Shown piece by piece: positions 11,955-24,646 of a stretch of DNA of 64,000 nt. Origin of the DNA: Branchiostoma floridae (taxonomy: Eukaryota > Chordata > Leptocardii > Amphioxiformes > Branchiostomatidae); the NCBI RefSeq assembly GCF_000003815.2, contig NC_049985.1, positions 8,269,402-8,333,401 of the forward strand, given 5' to 3'. The position numbers and the translations under genes are program-made. Numbering within the stretch: position 1 is the first letter of the stretch; each line of letters starts with the position of its first letter. The notes beneath the pieces were generated by a model, which worked only from the letters and a program-made list of their open reading frames with translations, did no database searches and was not told the DNA's origin.

Positions 11955-14878
11955 ATGTCGTACAGCGGCTCGTGTGTGCTGGGTCTGGGCTGGACTCTCA
12001 TCGTGCTGGGCTCCCTCAGCGTCATCCTGGGGATCTCTGCCACCGCTGCGTTCGTCCCGGATAATCCATACTTCACCTTCCATAAGATCGGCGCGCCGAT
12101 ATGGAGCGGAATTCTCGTGAGTAACTGACTGAACTTTGTTGTCCGGCAATTGTGCAGGGCACAACGTACAATTGTGCAGGGCACAACGTATGGTTTACTT
12201 ACTTATCCTCTCCATCCCATGTGGGACATAAGGCTGTGATAAGTTTCCTCCACTGGGGTCTGTTCAGTGCTAGGGGCTGAGCAGCATCCCAGGGGATCCC
12301 AATGGCCGCTAGGTCTTTAGCCACAGTACGTCTCCATGTAGTTTTAGGACGTCCCCGTTTTCAACGTATGGCAGTAACGTTAACTACTAAACTAGTAGAT
12401 ACAGATACAGTACAACAAAATTTCATCAATAACATAATAATGGTTACAGGACAGTTATGTATGAGTGATCTGGTCTCGCATTTGGAATAATGAGTGGATT
12501 TATGTATGCTACACCCCTGTCTATGTACACTCCAACTGATACTAGATTTACTTGACACGACTTACAACATACAAATCAGGAGGAAGTCGTTACATAATGA
12601 TTAGATATAAACCTGGCAATGGGCAGGAACAAACGAAGTGATCTAATACGCACGTAAACGTCAGTTTCTACACACAGCAGTAAATGTTCTTCTCACTGAT
12701 CCAGTCATGTTGAAGTGTATGAGTGACAACCATACAGTATCAATCAATCAATCAATCAATCAAATGGTTTATTTGTCAGAACGGCGTGGCAGCCAAAGGC
12801 TGAATTGTGCCCTCTTTACAAAACAAAAGATGTATTACAATACACCATCTCGTGCGTCACATATTGTTACACAACATCATACATTTAAAACAATTTTAAA
12901 AGCATTCACACGTATAGCATTAAAATAATGTATCGGCGTTAAAATTATCTCATAGGTTAAAATCTAATATCGTCTAGATCACTTCATGGAATTGAGAATG
13001 CGCAGCAATGATGGGACTGGGCTATTGGAAAATGCATACAGTACTTCGACATTGCATTCTGGTTGCAGTCATGACTTGTTATTTTCCTACAGGTCATCAT
13101 TACTGGCATTGTCGGGGTGTTCAGTGGCAAAAGTCCTACAAACAAAGGCTTGGTAAGTAATTATAAGCAAAAATGTATGAATCGGTATGTCAATACGGAA
13201 TATAAAGCTATACCATACATCTTATACCTTATGTATCTTAGCTAGATGGAAAACAATGAGAACGACCCAGGGTTCAGTATGTAGGCCTTCTACATTGAAC
13301 TTACACGAAGATCAAAAACAATAAAATAATCACTTTAGTGGTAACCTTGGACAATCTAGAACTATCTTTCCTTCAAATCGCCGAGATTCCCAAGTTGGTT
13401 TAATTTGGAACTTGCGTTAATGGTTATTTCTCACAGTGTTACTTTTGATTTTATTTGATGTTGGTATATTATATATGTCGGAGTTTTTCTCTCCTGGGCA
13501 CATTGGAAATAGCCAGCATAGGTTAGGTGACATTTCCACCTGGTTAAACATACAAACAGAGAAACAAACAAAGAAACAAATAAACACCCGAATGAAGCTC
13601 TCTCAATGTTGAATGTGTATTTTCTTTTCTTTTTTTTCGAAGATGGCGGCGTTCTTACCACTCAGTATCTTCGTGATCCTGGTGTGTTTTGCCTGTTGGG
13701 CCGTGTCCGCCGCCGGGATAGCCGTGGATGGGATCTCGTGCGTGGACTGCGCCGCCATGCGGGCTCTCCACGGCGTCAACCTGCTGCTGGGCTTCACGGA
13801 GATGGTTCTGGGCTTCGTCACCTCCATCATGAGTTGCGTCGGCATGTGCTCTTCTAACAACGTTCAGCCGGTACGTGCGGCACTAAGCTTTTCGTGTTTA
13901 AACGGTTTAATCATGGTTGACAATACCCTGAGAACGAGACCTACACCCCGAAAGTTGGTAGTATATGGAATATTAATGACCTGGGTTATGGGGGAAATGG
14001 AGCCTTCTGATTGGTCAATATCGTCTGGCTATATGATAATACATTTTGATTCATTTGCGAATTCATACCCGTAGGTTAGTTACAAGGGCACAAACAGTGA
14101 AAATGGTAACGTGTCTATTCTATACATCTATCTGATGGTTCTACATACATTAAGTTTCTATAGAAGCTCAGTCATAACAATCAAGTCATTCAAGAGACTA
14201 GTTCAGCTTTCCATGGCAGTTGAGGCATGCGTAACCGAATATCAAAACATCCTAACCGTCAACAGTTTTGTTTTCAGGACCGTAAAGATGAAGTTTAACG
14301 GTTTAATTTGTTTCCAGACTGTGATCTACCACACGGCAGCTCCACTTCAGACGGCTGGAGGAATGATCATCATGCAGAACACAGGTAAGGAGACAAACAC
14401 TCGTTTTTTTAAAACCTGAATTTCTGTTTACCACCCCAATGTTACCCAAATTGCCAATTACAACAGGCATTGCATTCGTGGGAAACGTGATGTCGTTCTC
14501 TTGTCCAGTTATCCTCTTTAGAAGATTTTGACAAAACGCCCCTTTAGTTCCAGAGCAACCTGGTAGGGGGCCCAAACATACACCATGTATTCCTTACGTC
14601 ACAAGCCATCTGCCACCAAAAATCAATAGAATAGCACATCCCGATCAAAAGATTTTTAGAAACGGTCTTTATTGAGTTTTGCTAACAAGTCAAATGTTTC
14701 CACAGCCGGAGCCTATGGTGCCTACCCCATGCACACATCCGGGGTGACCTATGTTGGCGGAGGCGTCCAACAACCGGTTGTTTTCCAGCCTCAACCAACG
14801 GGACCCCCGCCCGCCTACTCCTATGTCACCGGACCCGTCAACCCTGCCATGGTGGTCCACTCACAGGCACACGTCTGA
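11955..14878 (+). CDS. MS4A/CD20-like four-helix membrane protein, gene 1
   Basis: Five exons: 11955-12116, 13093-13152, 13643-13870, 14318-14384, 14706-14878. All introns are GT-AG, and the joined frame gives 229 residues with stop TGA. Helix 1 is at about 8-27. The IGAPIWSG element before helix 2 and GIVGVFSG inside it match the CD20-like pattern (P-[FILW]-W-G followed by a small-residue-rich helix). Helices 3 (76-98) and 4 (117-140) share one 228-nt exon, unlike genes 2-4, where an intron splits the loop. The C-terminal tail is Pro/Tyr rich and contains PPAY, a PPxY-type WW-domain ligand. The ATG is in a cacc-atg context directly after an acceptor. The family predicts a plasma-membrane protein with both termini in the cytosol; its ligand or partner cannot be read from sequence. 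Confidence 0.85.
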
Positions 14879-14899
14879 AGGGCAACCGATCGGGAAATA

Positions 14900-15093
14900 T
14901 ACTCTCCAAGCAAAATTAGACTCCGACAGTTTTCTGACGTTTTTTAATGCGTTTTTATCGGGCTTTATATTTTGTACCGTTTTCTTTTTAGGTCGTGAGA
15001 CATAAAGAAGACTGTACAAAATAGAAAGCTCTATAAAAACGAAAAAAAAACGTCCAAAAACATCCGACGCCTATAACCTCTGCTTGGAGAGTA
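14900..15093. mobile_element. Palindromic MITE in the 3' UTR of gene 1
   Basis: The element starts tactctccaagca and ends tgcttggagagta. The interior arms also pair (ctatTTTGTAC-like sequence against gtacaaaatagaaagc). It belongs to the same family as 31054-31232, 51700-51894, 53148-53364 and 58088-58340. It lies 21 bases after the gene 1 stop codon and before the poly(A) signal, so it should be transcribed as a long hairpin. Confidence 0.85.
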
Positions 15094-15761
15094 CGGGAGA
15101 CACGTTCCTTTCATCCGATGAGCTTTTAATATATCGCGTGAGAAATGAGATTAAAATCTATGTTTTCAGTGCTGTGTGTGGAGCTATATGTGTATGTATA
15201 GTAATAAAATATATCGGAAAGTGATCTTCGGATACACGAAAGGAGTTCGGCAAAGCCATATTTGCAGCTGACTGTATTTGATATAAACTGCGGTTCAGAC
15301 CGAACGTTGTACATAACTGTTATATCTATGAGTCACGTTTCCCTTCGCCCAGAATTGGTACAAATTGTCCGTGTTCTTACTTAAATTTGCCAATATCATG
15401 TCATGTTTTGTGTACACTGCTCACATCTACATGCCGTTTCAAGACACGATCTGATCATCCGGGACTGATTGGACTGTTCTCTAGTTTGTTACATGTATAT
15501 CGAAATGTCTGTAACGTTATGCCTTTTTGCCATGTTAAGAGATGTAACGTTAACGTTATTACTTGTTTGACTAACTTGTACAAGTAAAATACGTATTATA
15601 GATGTATTGTATTACTTGTGTACCTTACATTATATGTATCATTTACAAGAAGTAATGAGGATGCAGCGCTATCTATTTTAACATTTATGATTTGCTTATA
15701 ACGTTATAACTTCCTTTTCGAATTTAAAAACAATCCTATGACACCTGTTGTGTTGCAATGT

Positions 15762-15767
15762 AATAAA
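15762..15767 (+). terminator. Poly(A) signal AATAAA, gene 1
   Basis: A canonical AATAAA lies about 885 bases after the gene 1 stop codon. It is the first canonical hexamer found on this strand. Confidence 0.5.
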
Positions 15768-15889
15768 GAAATTCACACTTTTATCAATGGCATTGTCATC
15801 GCTATGATTGATATTTACTGGTGCGTGTTCTTTGAATAATCAAAAGTAACCTTTAACGTTGTAGTCCAATGATGCTTGCGGTATTGCGG

Positions 15890-16215
15890 GCGTCACCCCC
15901 AAACGACGCTACCTAAAAGACATTGCGATACATCTGCTTGGAGACACCGACTAGCGAAATTTATGTGTACTGCAGCACTGATAATACCCACAATGCACCT
16001 TCTCCAGTTCCTGCGTTTGCTTGCCTGACGAGTGTCAAAACAGATTTGGCCTTGAAGTATTGAAGTTATCTTTAGTACTACAAGGCGTTTCCAGTGACCA
16101 GGTGAGTTTACAACAAGGCACGACGATGTTATAAAAGCTACAGATCTCTCCTCGATCTTCCTTTCAAACACGGTAATTTCTAATCTATGATTCACGGACT
16201 GCACTGATATGTCAA
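15890..16215 (+). promoter_or_regulatory. Conserved upstream block of gene 2 (candidate 5' exon/promoter)
   Basis: The core 'caaggcgtttcca(g/c)tgaccag' followed by gtgagttt at 16102 is repeated upstream of genes 3 and 4. Downstream similarity (gatctcc, ggtcttcc-like, ttcacggactg, acgcccatg) extends past the donor. A perfect donor and a conserved distance to the coding exon suggest a 5' UTR exon ending at 16101. A TATAAAA-like string at 16132 leaves a promoter as the alternative. Confidence 0.45.
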
Positions 16216-16610
16216 CGCCCATGTCTCTTGTTCATTTGACCAGAAACCAAAACTCGTCTCCCATTTTTTTTGCCATATCATTATGCACCGCTCAAACAAC
16301 ATTAAACTCTCGGACTGGGACATCATCATCTTCAACAGGCGTAATGATGATATGGTATTATTGGCTTACACGTTCTTATTGTTGCACAAGTCCCGCTTGC
16401 CAGGTGACAACTCTATCCCCTCAGATGCCCTCGAGCGGTTACTACACTCAGTCAGGATCTATATGCTTTGATGTATACTGATTCAAATGTATTCCAGTGC
16501 TTCCTGTCAATAAGATCAGAGATGGCAGGCTTCACTAGTAGTCCCGTTCAGAGTTCAAAGATAGTTTAATACACATTACACGAACACAAACATGCATGCA
16601 CTCATTCACA

Positions 16611-16656
16611 CACAGACACACACACTCACACACACACACACACACACACACATGTA
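16611..16656. repeat. CA microsatellite
   Basis: An almost uninterrupted (ca)n tract with ctcacac imperfections. Confidence 0.9.
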
Positions 16657-18153
16657 CAATCAGACACACACATGCGCACAATAACTAAACAAGGTTTACA
16701 ATGATAAATGTTCCTTACAGTACATGTATCTATTAATAAAACCTTGTACTGGAAATGTTCTTTTCCCTTCCCAATGCTACTCCCCCAATTAGGGGTCTTC
16801 AGAAACAGCAGGCCAGGCTACCACCCTTGGGGCACAAGAACGATGGGTAATGCCGATCCCAACATGGCTCGGGTCTGCTTGTTTGTTTGCATGAGAACAC
16901 TTGCAAGATCCCGCATGGCAGTTTCAACCGCCGACTAGGGCTAGGTACCCGTACAGTGTACAGTGTACCAGTACAAAACCTTTTTTTTTCTTATTGGACC
17001 GGTCCGGAAAAACTGGATCTGAAAAAAATCATGGGGACCGGATGTTTGACCTATTAAAAAAATGTACCGACTACTTGATCAGGCATTCACACGTTTTGGC
17101 GCTTACCGGTCGAAGAAAATAACAAAAGCGAATTAGAGTAAAGTTTAGAGTCATTTCCAAGGTTTACAGTCAATCGTACAGAGGCAGTTAGCCTTGTAGG
17201 ATTTTAAAACACCAGTGTGAGTCGAATACTTCACAAAACGGATTTCTTTGTAGTGAAATGGATTATTGTCATGAGCACAAGTCTTCACATGAATAAGGTC
17301 CAGGTTCAGGTCTTTTTCTGTACCGGTACCATCAAAAGAAGTTCCATTTTCTCCCTGATGCAACATTTCCCTTTGACAGGACTGGCTGTTATTATACACA
17401 CATGTCACACACACAGAAAGGCATGATCTTTATCTTGGAAGGGGGGGGGGGGCTCCAATTTAGTCTTGCCATCAAGGGACCAGCTGATCCTATAAACAGC
17501 ATGCATGTCAGTGGAACCATGGCCAGACAAGAAGTGGGTTCTAATGGGCGTAAAAGTACTTAGGCTTTTTTTTTCAACATCAATTATTGAAAGATGGGGC
17601 TCATCAGCAGCAGCAGCCTGTTTGCAGCATGTCAGTAGCTGCATGTACTGATGAAAGCTGTCAGTGTTCTCCATTAACTGTTGTCTGTTCCTTGTCAATG
17701 TCATGTAATGTACCAATCAGCGGTTGTGTATCTCGTACATTTCTATCCTACAGCCTAGGCTGAGAGTCACACAGCAGGAGAATCAATCAGCTGATGAGTC
17801 TGCGAGATCTAACTCTAATTGCATGTATCATTTTCTAATTGTAACGTTATAGTAGTATCTCCCCAAAATTTGTGAGATTGGACAATGTTTGCAAGTCCCT
17901 GATGCAGTAGATTGTCTCTGGCAATTATTTTCAAAATTCAGCAGTCTTCTGGTGATCAGTAAATCTAACGTTACACCCAAAGATCGTTGACTGTATGACA
18001 GAGGTCTAATGCTGACTTACAATTAACCTGATTTTATCCTGCTTATAGCAGCCTGCCCAACATCTGCCGGCCTCTGTGGGGAGGGGCCAGTTGCAGTTTG
18101 TGTCACACAAACTAACTTACAGTGTACAATGACATTTTCCTTCCTATCCAGCC
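16657..18153. other. Noncoding region before gene 2 start
   Basis: Probably the first intron of gene 2 if the 16101 donor is used. It ends in the acceptor ttccttcctatccag at 18151. A poly-G run is at 17442-17452. No other gene is visible. Confidence 0.45.
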
Positions 18154-21100
18154 ATGTGCTGCAGTGAGGGAGGCTGTTGTGGAGGCAGCTGTAAGTACAA
18201 GGGGACCTGTATCCGCAACCTCGGCTGGGCCCTGATTGTTCTGGCCGTCATTGGCGTCATCCTGGCAGCGATAGCTGACGGGGTGTATGCAGGATACCCG
18301 TTTGCCGTTGTGCACCACATCAGTGCTCCCATATGGGGAGGAGCCTTTGTAAGTCTGCCTGCCTTTTCTTTGATGCATTAAAGCATAAAAGTAGCCTTCT
18401 TCACAAATTTCTGGAGCATTTATTATTGGGAGAACACTCATTAGGGATTTTCAACATGGCTAAAGGTTGACTCACTGCCTGGAAAGGGTGCGGCAAAACT
18501 CCCTTTCCCAGCATAGAGAACCTTACTAGTAGTTCATGTTGAAATTCGTCTACATACAATACATCTGCTCCAGATATCTATGAAGAAGGCTAGCATAAAA
18601 GTGACTGGAACTACATAAGTACGGTCACACCTCTACATAGGGAAAATCTGACCCATGTGAGCACTTTTTGATGGTCCCTTATTCGATTTTTCCCATCGAC
18701 ACAAGTTTTATTTAATTTCAAGAATTCTGTTTATAGTGACCACTTGCCCACATAGACCAGATTTTATCAGTCCCCTAAGGTCTTTTGGGGAAGTTTTGAT
18801 TGTACAGTACATGGAAATGCCTGCATATGTAACATTGCATATGCCTACATGCACCTTAACATATTCAGTATTGCTCACACAAACCCAAACTACTTATTAC
18901 CTTTGACTACAGTCATTTTTTATAATCTTCCAATTTGGACTTTAAAAAAAATTGTTTTGGTTGAATCAAATGCCACCATATACTCCTCAAGTTTCTCTAC
19001 ATTTAACTGAATGTTACTCATGATCCCATGTGTTACAGATTATAGTTGCTGGAGGATTGGCTGTCTGTGGAGGAAAGAGTCCTGAAAATGCCTGTCTGGT
19101 GAGGTGTTCCATGCTCTACTTAACTTTCTCACTGAGGAGAGTGTCAATGAAGTTTAACAGATGAACACCCTATATGCAGCCCTATGTTTGTTTTTTCAAA
19201 ATACTTATTTTTGTCAGACCCAGCCTGCAGGTTCACCTTGATTACTCTCATGAATCCACCAAATAAAATTATAATACTGCCACATGAGAAAAAATACAAT
19301 TCAAAGTTATTTAAAGGTATGTTCCAATGAAGCATCCGGTAATCCTGAGATATATAAATCTGCAGATATTTAGGTGTACATTTTTTTGGATGTGACAGTA
19401 TTATCATAATGGCAAAGGGTTGAGTCATGTGAGAGTTGATGGTACCTAGCAGTTTCAGCTGAATATTTCTTGTCCTTAAAGAATCTCAGTCAGTGCATCT
19501 TTACCCTTTTTTCAATTCATGGAAACACATAGATATTAACTGTTGTGAAAGTTTAAAGTCTAGAAATTTCTAACATGTTTTTCTTTCCCCTGTCCTCACC
19601 TTACAGAGAATATCACTTCTAGTGATGAGCATCTTTGCCATCATGTTTGCCATTGTGATTTGGATCATCGCAGCCATAGGACTAGGCGTCGATGGGACTC
19701 AGTGTGATTGGTTTGTGGAGGGACCATGTAAGGGAGACAACAATTGGGATTGGAATTGTGGTTGGTGGTCTGACTACTGGTAAGTACTTGCACTTGTTAA
19801 AAATTTCTAACATGTTTTTTCTCTCCCCAGAGGATAGCACTACTGGTGATGAGCATCATTGGCATCATGTTTGCCTTTGTGATTTGGATCATCGCAGCCA
19901 TAGGGCTAATAGCTGATGGAAACCAGTGTGAATGGTTTAAACTGGGACCTTGTGAAAGTTACGAATCTCACAATGATAACTGTGGTTGGTGGTATGATTA
20001 CTGGTAAGTACTTGCTCAGTGCTCGAAATACCCACTTGTGCACTTGCAATTGCAACCACATTTTGCTTGGCGCAACTAAATTTTAAACCCAGGTTGCACA
20101 CTGGACAACCTGAAATTTTGCAGTTGAAACACCGCTTTTCCCCCACCTACATGCATAAGCTTTACAGTAGCAAGTTGGGAAGACTATTACTGGAAGAAAA
20201 GATAATGGATAAGTAGCTAATTTGAAAAAAGTAATAACTTGGAAGTGGGCAACCTGATGGTGCAACCTGGCTTTTGACTCAGGTTGCCGCCTGGGCAGCA
20301 AGGCTGAAAAAAGTATTTTGAGCACTGCTTGTTTAGTGTCCCTTACCATTTCCTGAGTACTGTGCCGTCATGATTATCGCAAACTATTATGTTAGGTATA
20401 TAGTAAAGTGCTGCCTGGTATTTTGTATGTGTCATGTATGTGAATTGTATGTGAAGAAGTTTGTACTGATGCCTTAGCAGTGTAAATGTGGTATATGTGG
20501 CTTAACAGTTTGTGATGTTTTGTAAAGTTTGTGGATGAAAACACCAGTATCCCCCATCAAGGATGCTGACTGTTGTATTTTGGTTCTGTTCTGCAGGTAC
20601 GATCTGTATCCCAACTGGCGCGATATTGACTGTGGTGGGATAAAGGCCCTCCACGCCCTCCAGCTGCTGCTGGGACTTGCCGAGACAGTTCTGATGTTCA
20701 TCGTCAGCATCAGGACCTGCTGTGGAACCTGTAGGAACTGCTGTGAAGGCACACAGCAGCCTCCGGTATGTATGCACATGCGCACCGCAGCAGCGCGCGT
20801 GGGAGTGTTTGTGTGTGGTCTCAGTCACCACGGTTAGATTTTGATTGTTATTTTTTTTGCATTGGTTTCTACTGTGCATGCAAGTAAGTCTAGCAACACA
20901 GTGTGATTTCTAACTTATGACAATGCAAACATTCTTACTGAAAATTTTCTATCTACCAGAAGAAATTGATATCTTACTTTAGGAAAGAAGCCAACAATGA
21001 TAGGCCAGATGGCATACATTAAGGTAACCCTATCATATATATATACCTCTTCCTGTACGTTTCAGACACATGCCATCGTGTACCAGCCAGGACAGCCCTT

Positions 21101-21627
21101 ACCCCAGCAGGTGCACTCTGGTGTCATCATCATGCAGACAGGTGAGAAACCTTACTCACCAGACTGGGTCTACCCTTTAAGATGTTTTTCTGAGGTCACA
21201 AGAATGCATTGGATGCTGGAACTCTTTACCTTCAACACATACATTCCTCATTATTCCTTTTTGTTCTTCTGTAATGTGTGATACACTACATACATCAATT
21301 CTCTTCTTTGTCCCCATAGCGCCCGGTGGCCAGCCATATGCAGTACAGCAGCCAGCCTACAACCCACAAGCACAACCTGGGTCGTACCCAATGCAACCGC
21401 AGGCTGGGCCGTACCCAACACAACCCCAGCCTGGGTCGTACCCAACCCAACCCCAGCCTGGGTCGTACCCAACCCAACCCCAGCCTGGGACTTATCCAGC
21501 TCAACCCCAGGCTGGGGCATACCCTGGAACCCAACCTGGTCCTTACCCAGCCCAACCTGGGTCGTACCCCACGCAGGCAGGGCCCCAACCACCACCTTAT
21601 AACACGGTTACTGATCAGAAGATTTAA
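18154..21627 (+). CDS. MS4A/CD20-like four-helix protein, gene 2, with duplicated exon 3
   Basis: Exons: 18154-18348, 19039-19098, then 19607-19779 or 19831-20003, then 20597-20765, 21066-21141 and 21320-21627. The joined frame gives 326 residues with either exon-3 copy. A Cys-rich cytosolic N-terminus (residues 2-19) precedes helix 1 (about 24-42). SAPIWGGAF and then VAGGLAVCGG form the CD20-like helix-2 signature. Helix 3 and the Trp/Cys-rich extracellular loop sit in the alternative exon. Helix 4 (about 160-182) is followed by a Cys cluster (RTCCGTCRNCCEG), a likely palmitoylation zone. The tail has about eight YPTQPQPGS-type repeats and ends in PPPY. The ATG follows a CC after an acceptor, an arrangement conserved in genes 3 and 4. 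A cell-surface role is inferred from family; the function is unknown. Confidence 0.88.
19607..19779 (+). CDS. Gene 2 exon 3a (helix 3 + second extracellular loop)
   Basis: 173 nt, phase 0 in and phase 2 out. It encodes helix 3 (about SLLVMSIFAIMFAIVIWIIA) and a loop with QCDWF and NCGWWSDYW. It aligns codon for codon with exon 3b, which has the same length and ends. Confidence 0.88.
19831..20003 (+). CDS. Gene 2 exon 3b (alternative copy of exon 3)
   Basis: 173 nt, same phases as 3a, with a near-identical helix 3 but a different loop (KLGPCESYESHNDN in place of VEGPCKGDNNWDWN). Only 51 nt (19780-19830) separate 3a from 3b, and joining both would break the frame. Confidence 0.85.
21370..21590 (+). 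repeat. Coding 27-bp minisatellite in gene 2 tail
   Basis: Tandem 27-nt units encode Y-P-T-Q-P-Q-P-G-(S/P/T/A), about eight copies with variants. The repeat is in frame, so copy-number change alters only tail length. Confidence 0.85.
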
Positions 21628-23869
21628 ATGATGCATTTTTTCTTTTTTTCCATATGCTTGCTGGGTGTTGCTTTATATTCAATGACAATTTATGTACCAG
21701 CTAAGTAGTGCAGACCATTGTGCAAACTTGTAACAGGATTATATGTAGAAAACCGGCTTTGATGTTTCTGTACCCTTTTGGGACAGTAAACATTATGTTT
21801 TGCTAAGTACACAAATGCTAATATGTCTCCAGATAGATTGTCATTAATTCTGAAATAACAACAGATAATTGAGCCAATAACTCTTGGCAAATTTTTAGCC
21901 ATAGGGAGCAGTGTAAATGGAAAAAGACCAGTGAAACAATATTATATTTTTGGCTAGCCAAGAGTGTAAGATATGCGTAATGGAAAGCTTCTTTTAGAAA
22001 TGTTTCATGTGAAGCAGAGCACCACAGATGGACATCAAGAGTTGTGATAGTTGCAGTGAATGAGTTTCTTCCATCCAGAGATTCAGACACTGAAATGAGT
22101 GCTTCCTGTTGATGCTGATTATTAAACATTATTATTCAGTAGATTTATTCAAAAGATTTATGCCTGTTATTAGAGATTAATGCCTGTTAGATAGACTGAT
22201 CCCACAGCCCATGTGGAGATGCAAAATGAAGCATAAAAATGCAAATATTTGACAGACATGTGTACACTCTCGCATTGGTTGAACCGCTTATTGCCGTTCT
22301 GTCATTCATTGAACTGCTAATTGTGATGGACAGTCAGGATCAATGTATTGTATGTAAAGGATATAGTTACCGGTACATGTAATTCAACTTTAAAAGCTGT
22401 GTATGTTTCATGCAACCATCACTCAAAATAATTCCTATTCATGCTTCATAATGAGTTGAATACATAGCACTTATGATTGTAGAAGCTGAAATATGCATTG
22501 TGCAAATCAGTTGTTGCTAGGAAACTGATTATCATTCCAATAAAAATGTATGTGAACAAAATACGCATTGAATATATCCAAGATAAAAATATCATGTGAC
22601 AGTGAAAACAAAGGAACAAATACTGAGTAACAAAGTAAAGATCCTCGAAATGTATCTCGCCAGGATCATTTCCCAGTAAGAGATATGGAGTTGTTGTTCC
22701 TGTTCACCATGGAGGAACAAATGATATTTGCATTAAATACACATTTCCGGTGCAGGCTGCTCTGGTAATCTGCTAAAATGCTGATGTAACACTTATGACA
22801 TAACGAAAATCATTTCAAACAATGATTAAATGAAAGATGAGATTAATTGATCAGAAGTTTGAATGGTATCAAGTTACATCAAAGGTGATGAATTATATAT
22901 TCATGTATCAAGAAATAATATAATATCTGTGTTAACAGTGAATGTTGATAGACTTGAAAGCCATTTTACCAATTCCATGTTTGGTTGAGATATTTGATGT
23001 GATAAATTTCAGGATTTCTTTGCAAACTTATGCCTTATCCATTAATGTGGGATTCAATTGTACTGCTTTGGTTGGTTGTAACATATATGGCCCGATATGT
23101 CAGCAACATCAAAGATGATTAAATATCGCAACTGGTGTACTGTATATTTACTCCTATATATACTCAGTAGTACCCAGATTATTCCTGATTGCAGACTTCA
23201 GATTTTATCGATGGCCCTTCCAGAATCCACATATTAAATATATAGACATTAAGTTGAGGAACAAGTTAGATATTGAAGATGTACATGTATATGGCTTTGC
23301 ACGCTTTGTTTGATAGTTGTTTTTGGATAATGAAAAGTTACCTGATTACGCCTAGGTATCAAAAGGAAAATACATAAACAAGTACAAAAGTTGACGGCTC
23401 GAGTTTCAGTGGGTCAAATGTTTATTCGTTTATGCAGAAAAGAATCAGCATTCGTTTATTCAGAAAAGAATCAGCATCGCAGTTTGTAAGAACAAACTGA
23501 ATATCACTGATTATGTACAAATTTTCAACATGTCGAGTACAAAATATACGTATATACATCTATTAAACAAATTACAGTACATGTACAAATTTTCAACATG
23601 TCGAGTACAAAATATACGTATATACATCTATTAAACAAATTACAGTACATGATGCAGAAGCGCCTATACAAAGTTGTACATTATACTTCACAAGGAACAC
23701 CGGAGTAAGGACAGGAACGTCCTACGCAGAGTATCAGGACTCGTTGTACAGGCGTATAGCCTGGTGCAAGAACGACCTTCTCAGTCTCGATGTACCGATG
23801 ACTTATCTCAGCACAAGAAGAGGGAACAGTATCCTTTCACGCACCTGTTCGACACGCCGTAACGGGACT
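21628..23869. other. 3' UTR of gene 2 and intergenic sequence
   Basis: AT-rich and noncoding. A candidate AATAAA lies at 22539-22544. Part of the region (21900-22110) is similar to the downstream region of gene 4 (32490-32720), consistent with segmental duplication of the whole gene unit. Confidence 0.5.
23513..23648. repeat. Perfect 68-bp tandem duplication
   Basis: Bases 23513-23580 are repeated without visible change at 23581-23648. Identity this high suggests a recent event. A shorter duplication of 'gaaaagaatcagcat' lies just before it (23438-23476). Confidence 0.9.
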
Positions 23870-24090
23870 GGAAGTTGCCGTGCACGACGTTCTGAGTGAC
23901 AAACTTCGCCTTGGTTTGAAGCTGTCATTTGCAAGGCGTCTCCACTGACCAGGTGAGTTTGTTACACGGCAAAACTGCGCATGCTATAAAAATCTTATTA
24001 TTTCGACTGATCTCCCTTCGGTCTTCCCTTTCAGATACAGCAAGGTTCATGATTCGCGGACTGACAACGCCCATGTCTTCCGTTCCTTGA
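23870..24090 (+). promoter_or_regulatory. Conserved upstream block of gene 3 (candidate 5' exon/promoter)
   Basis: 'gttgccgtgca(c)gacg' through 'aaggcgtctccactgaccag' and the donor gtgagttt at 23953 match the block before gene 4 closely and that before gene 2 partly. The ORF reading is not conserved between copies, so I treat it as noncoding. A tataaaa string lies at 23984. Confidence 0.5.
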
Positions 24091-24646
24091 TCACGTCTGA
24101 ATACAGTGGTCAGAGCTAGTCTGTAATTCCTAATGCGTTGTGACTAATAAAACATGCTTTTTACACTATTTAAACAGTATGAAGGTGTCGTGATAAAGCA
24201 AAGGGAACAGGAACAGCAACAGTCATATTGATAATGTGATGTTGGCTATTGAATGTTCCTGTTCCGCAAGTTCCGCCATAGATTATTCCGCAAGTTCCGC
24301 ATTGCAGTGGGCATGCCCCCGGACCATCTAAGGATCGTCGCGCTTTCGGAACGCTCCACATCCTGAAAATTTGGTCAGCAATATTTCGCTCCGTCAGTAT
24401 TTTTCTGCCGCTGCCTCTGCTAATTCTTGCTCTCTCGCCCAACATTTTAGAGATTGGCCAATGTTTCCAAGTCCCCAGTGGAGTAGATTTTTAGCATACG
24501 ATTTTTTTTTTCATTTTGACGATCTTCTGGTGATCATTGAATACCGTTATCTGAAGCTCATTGACTGTGTGGCAGGGTATTACTGCTAACTGACGATGTA
24601 TGATTGTTACCGTTGCAACATTGTGCTATTTTCTTCCTATCCAGCC

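Noticed and set aside
21251-21636. Minus-strand and out-of-frame + strand ORFs over the gene 2 tail
   Set aside because: Shadows of the in-frame 27-bp repeat of exon 6, which fits splice sites and phases.
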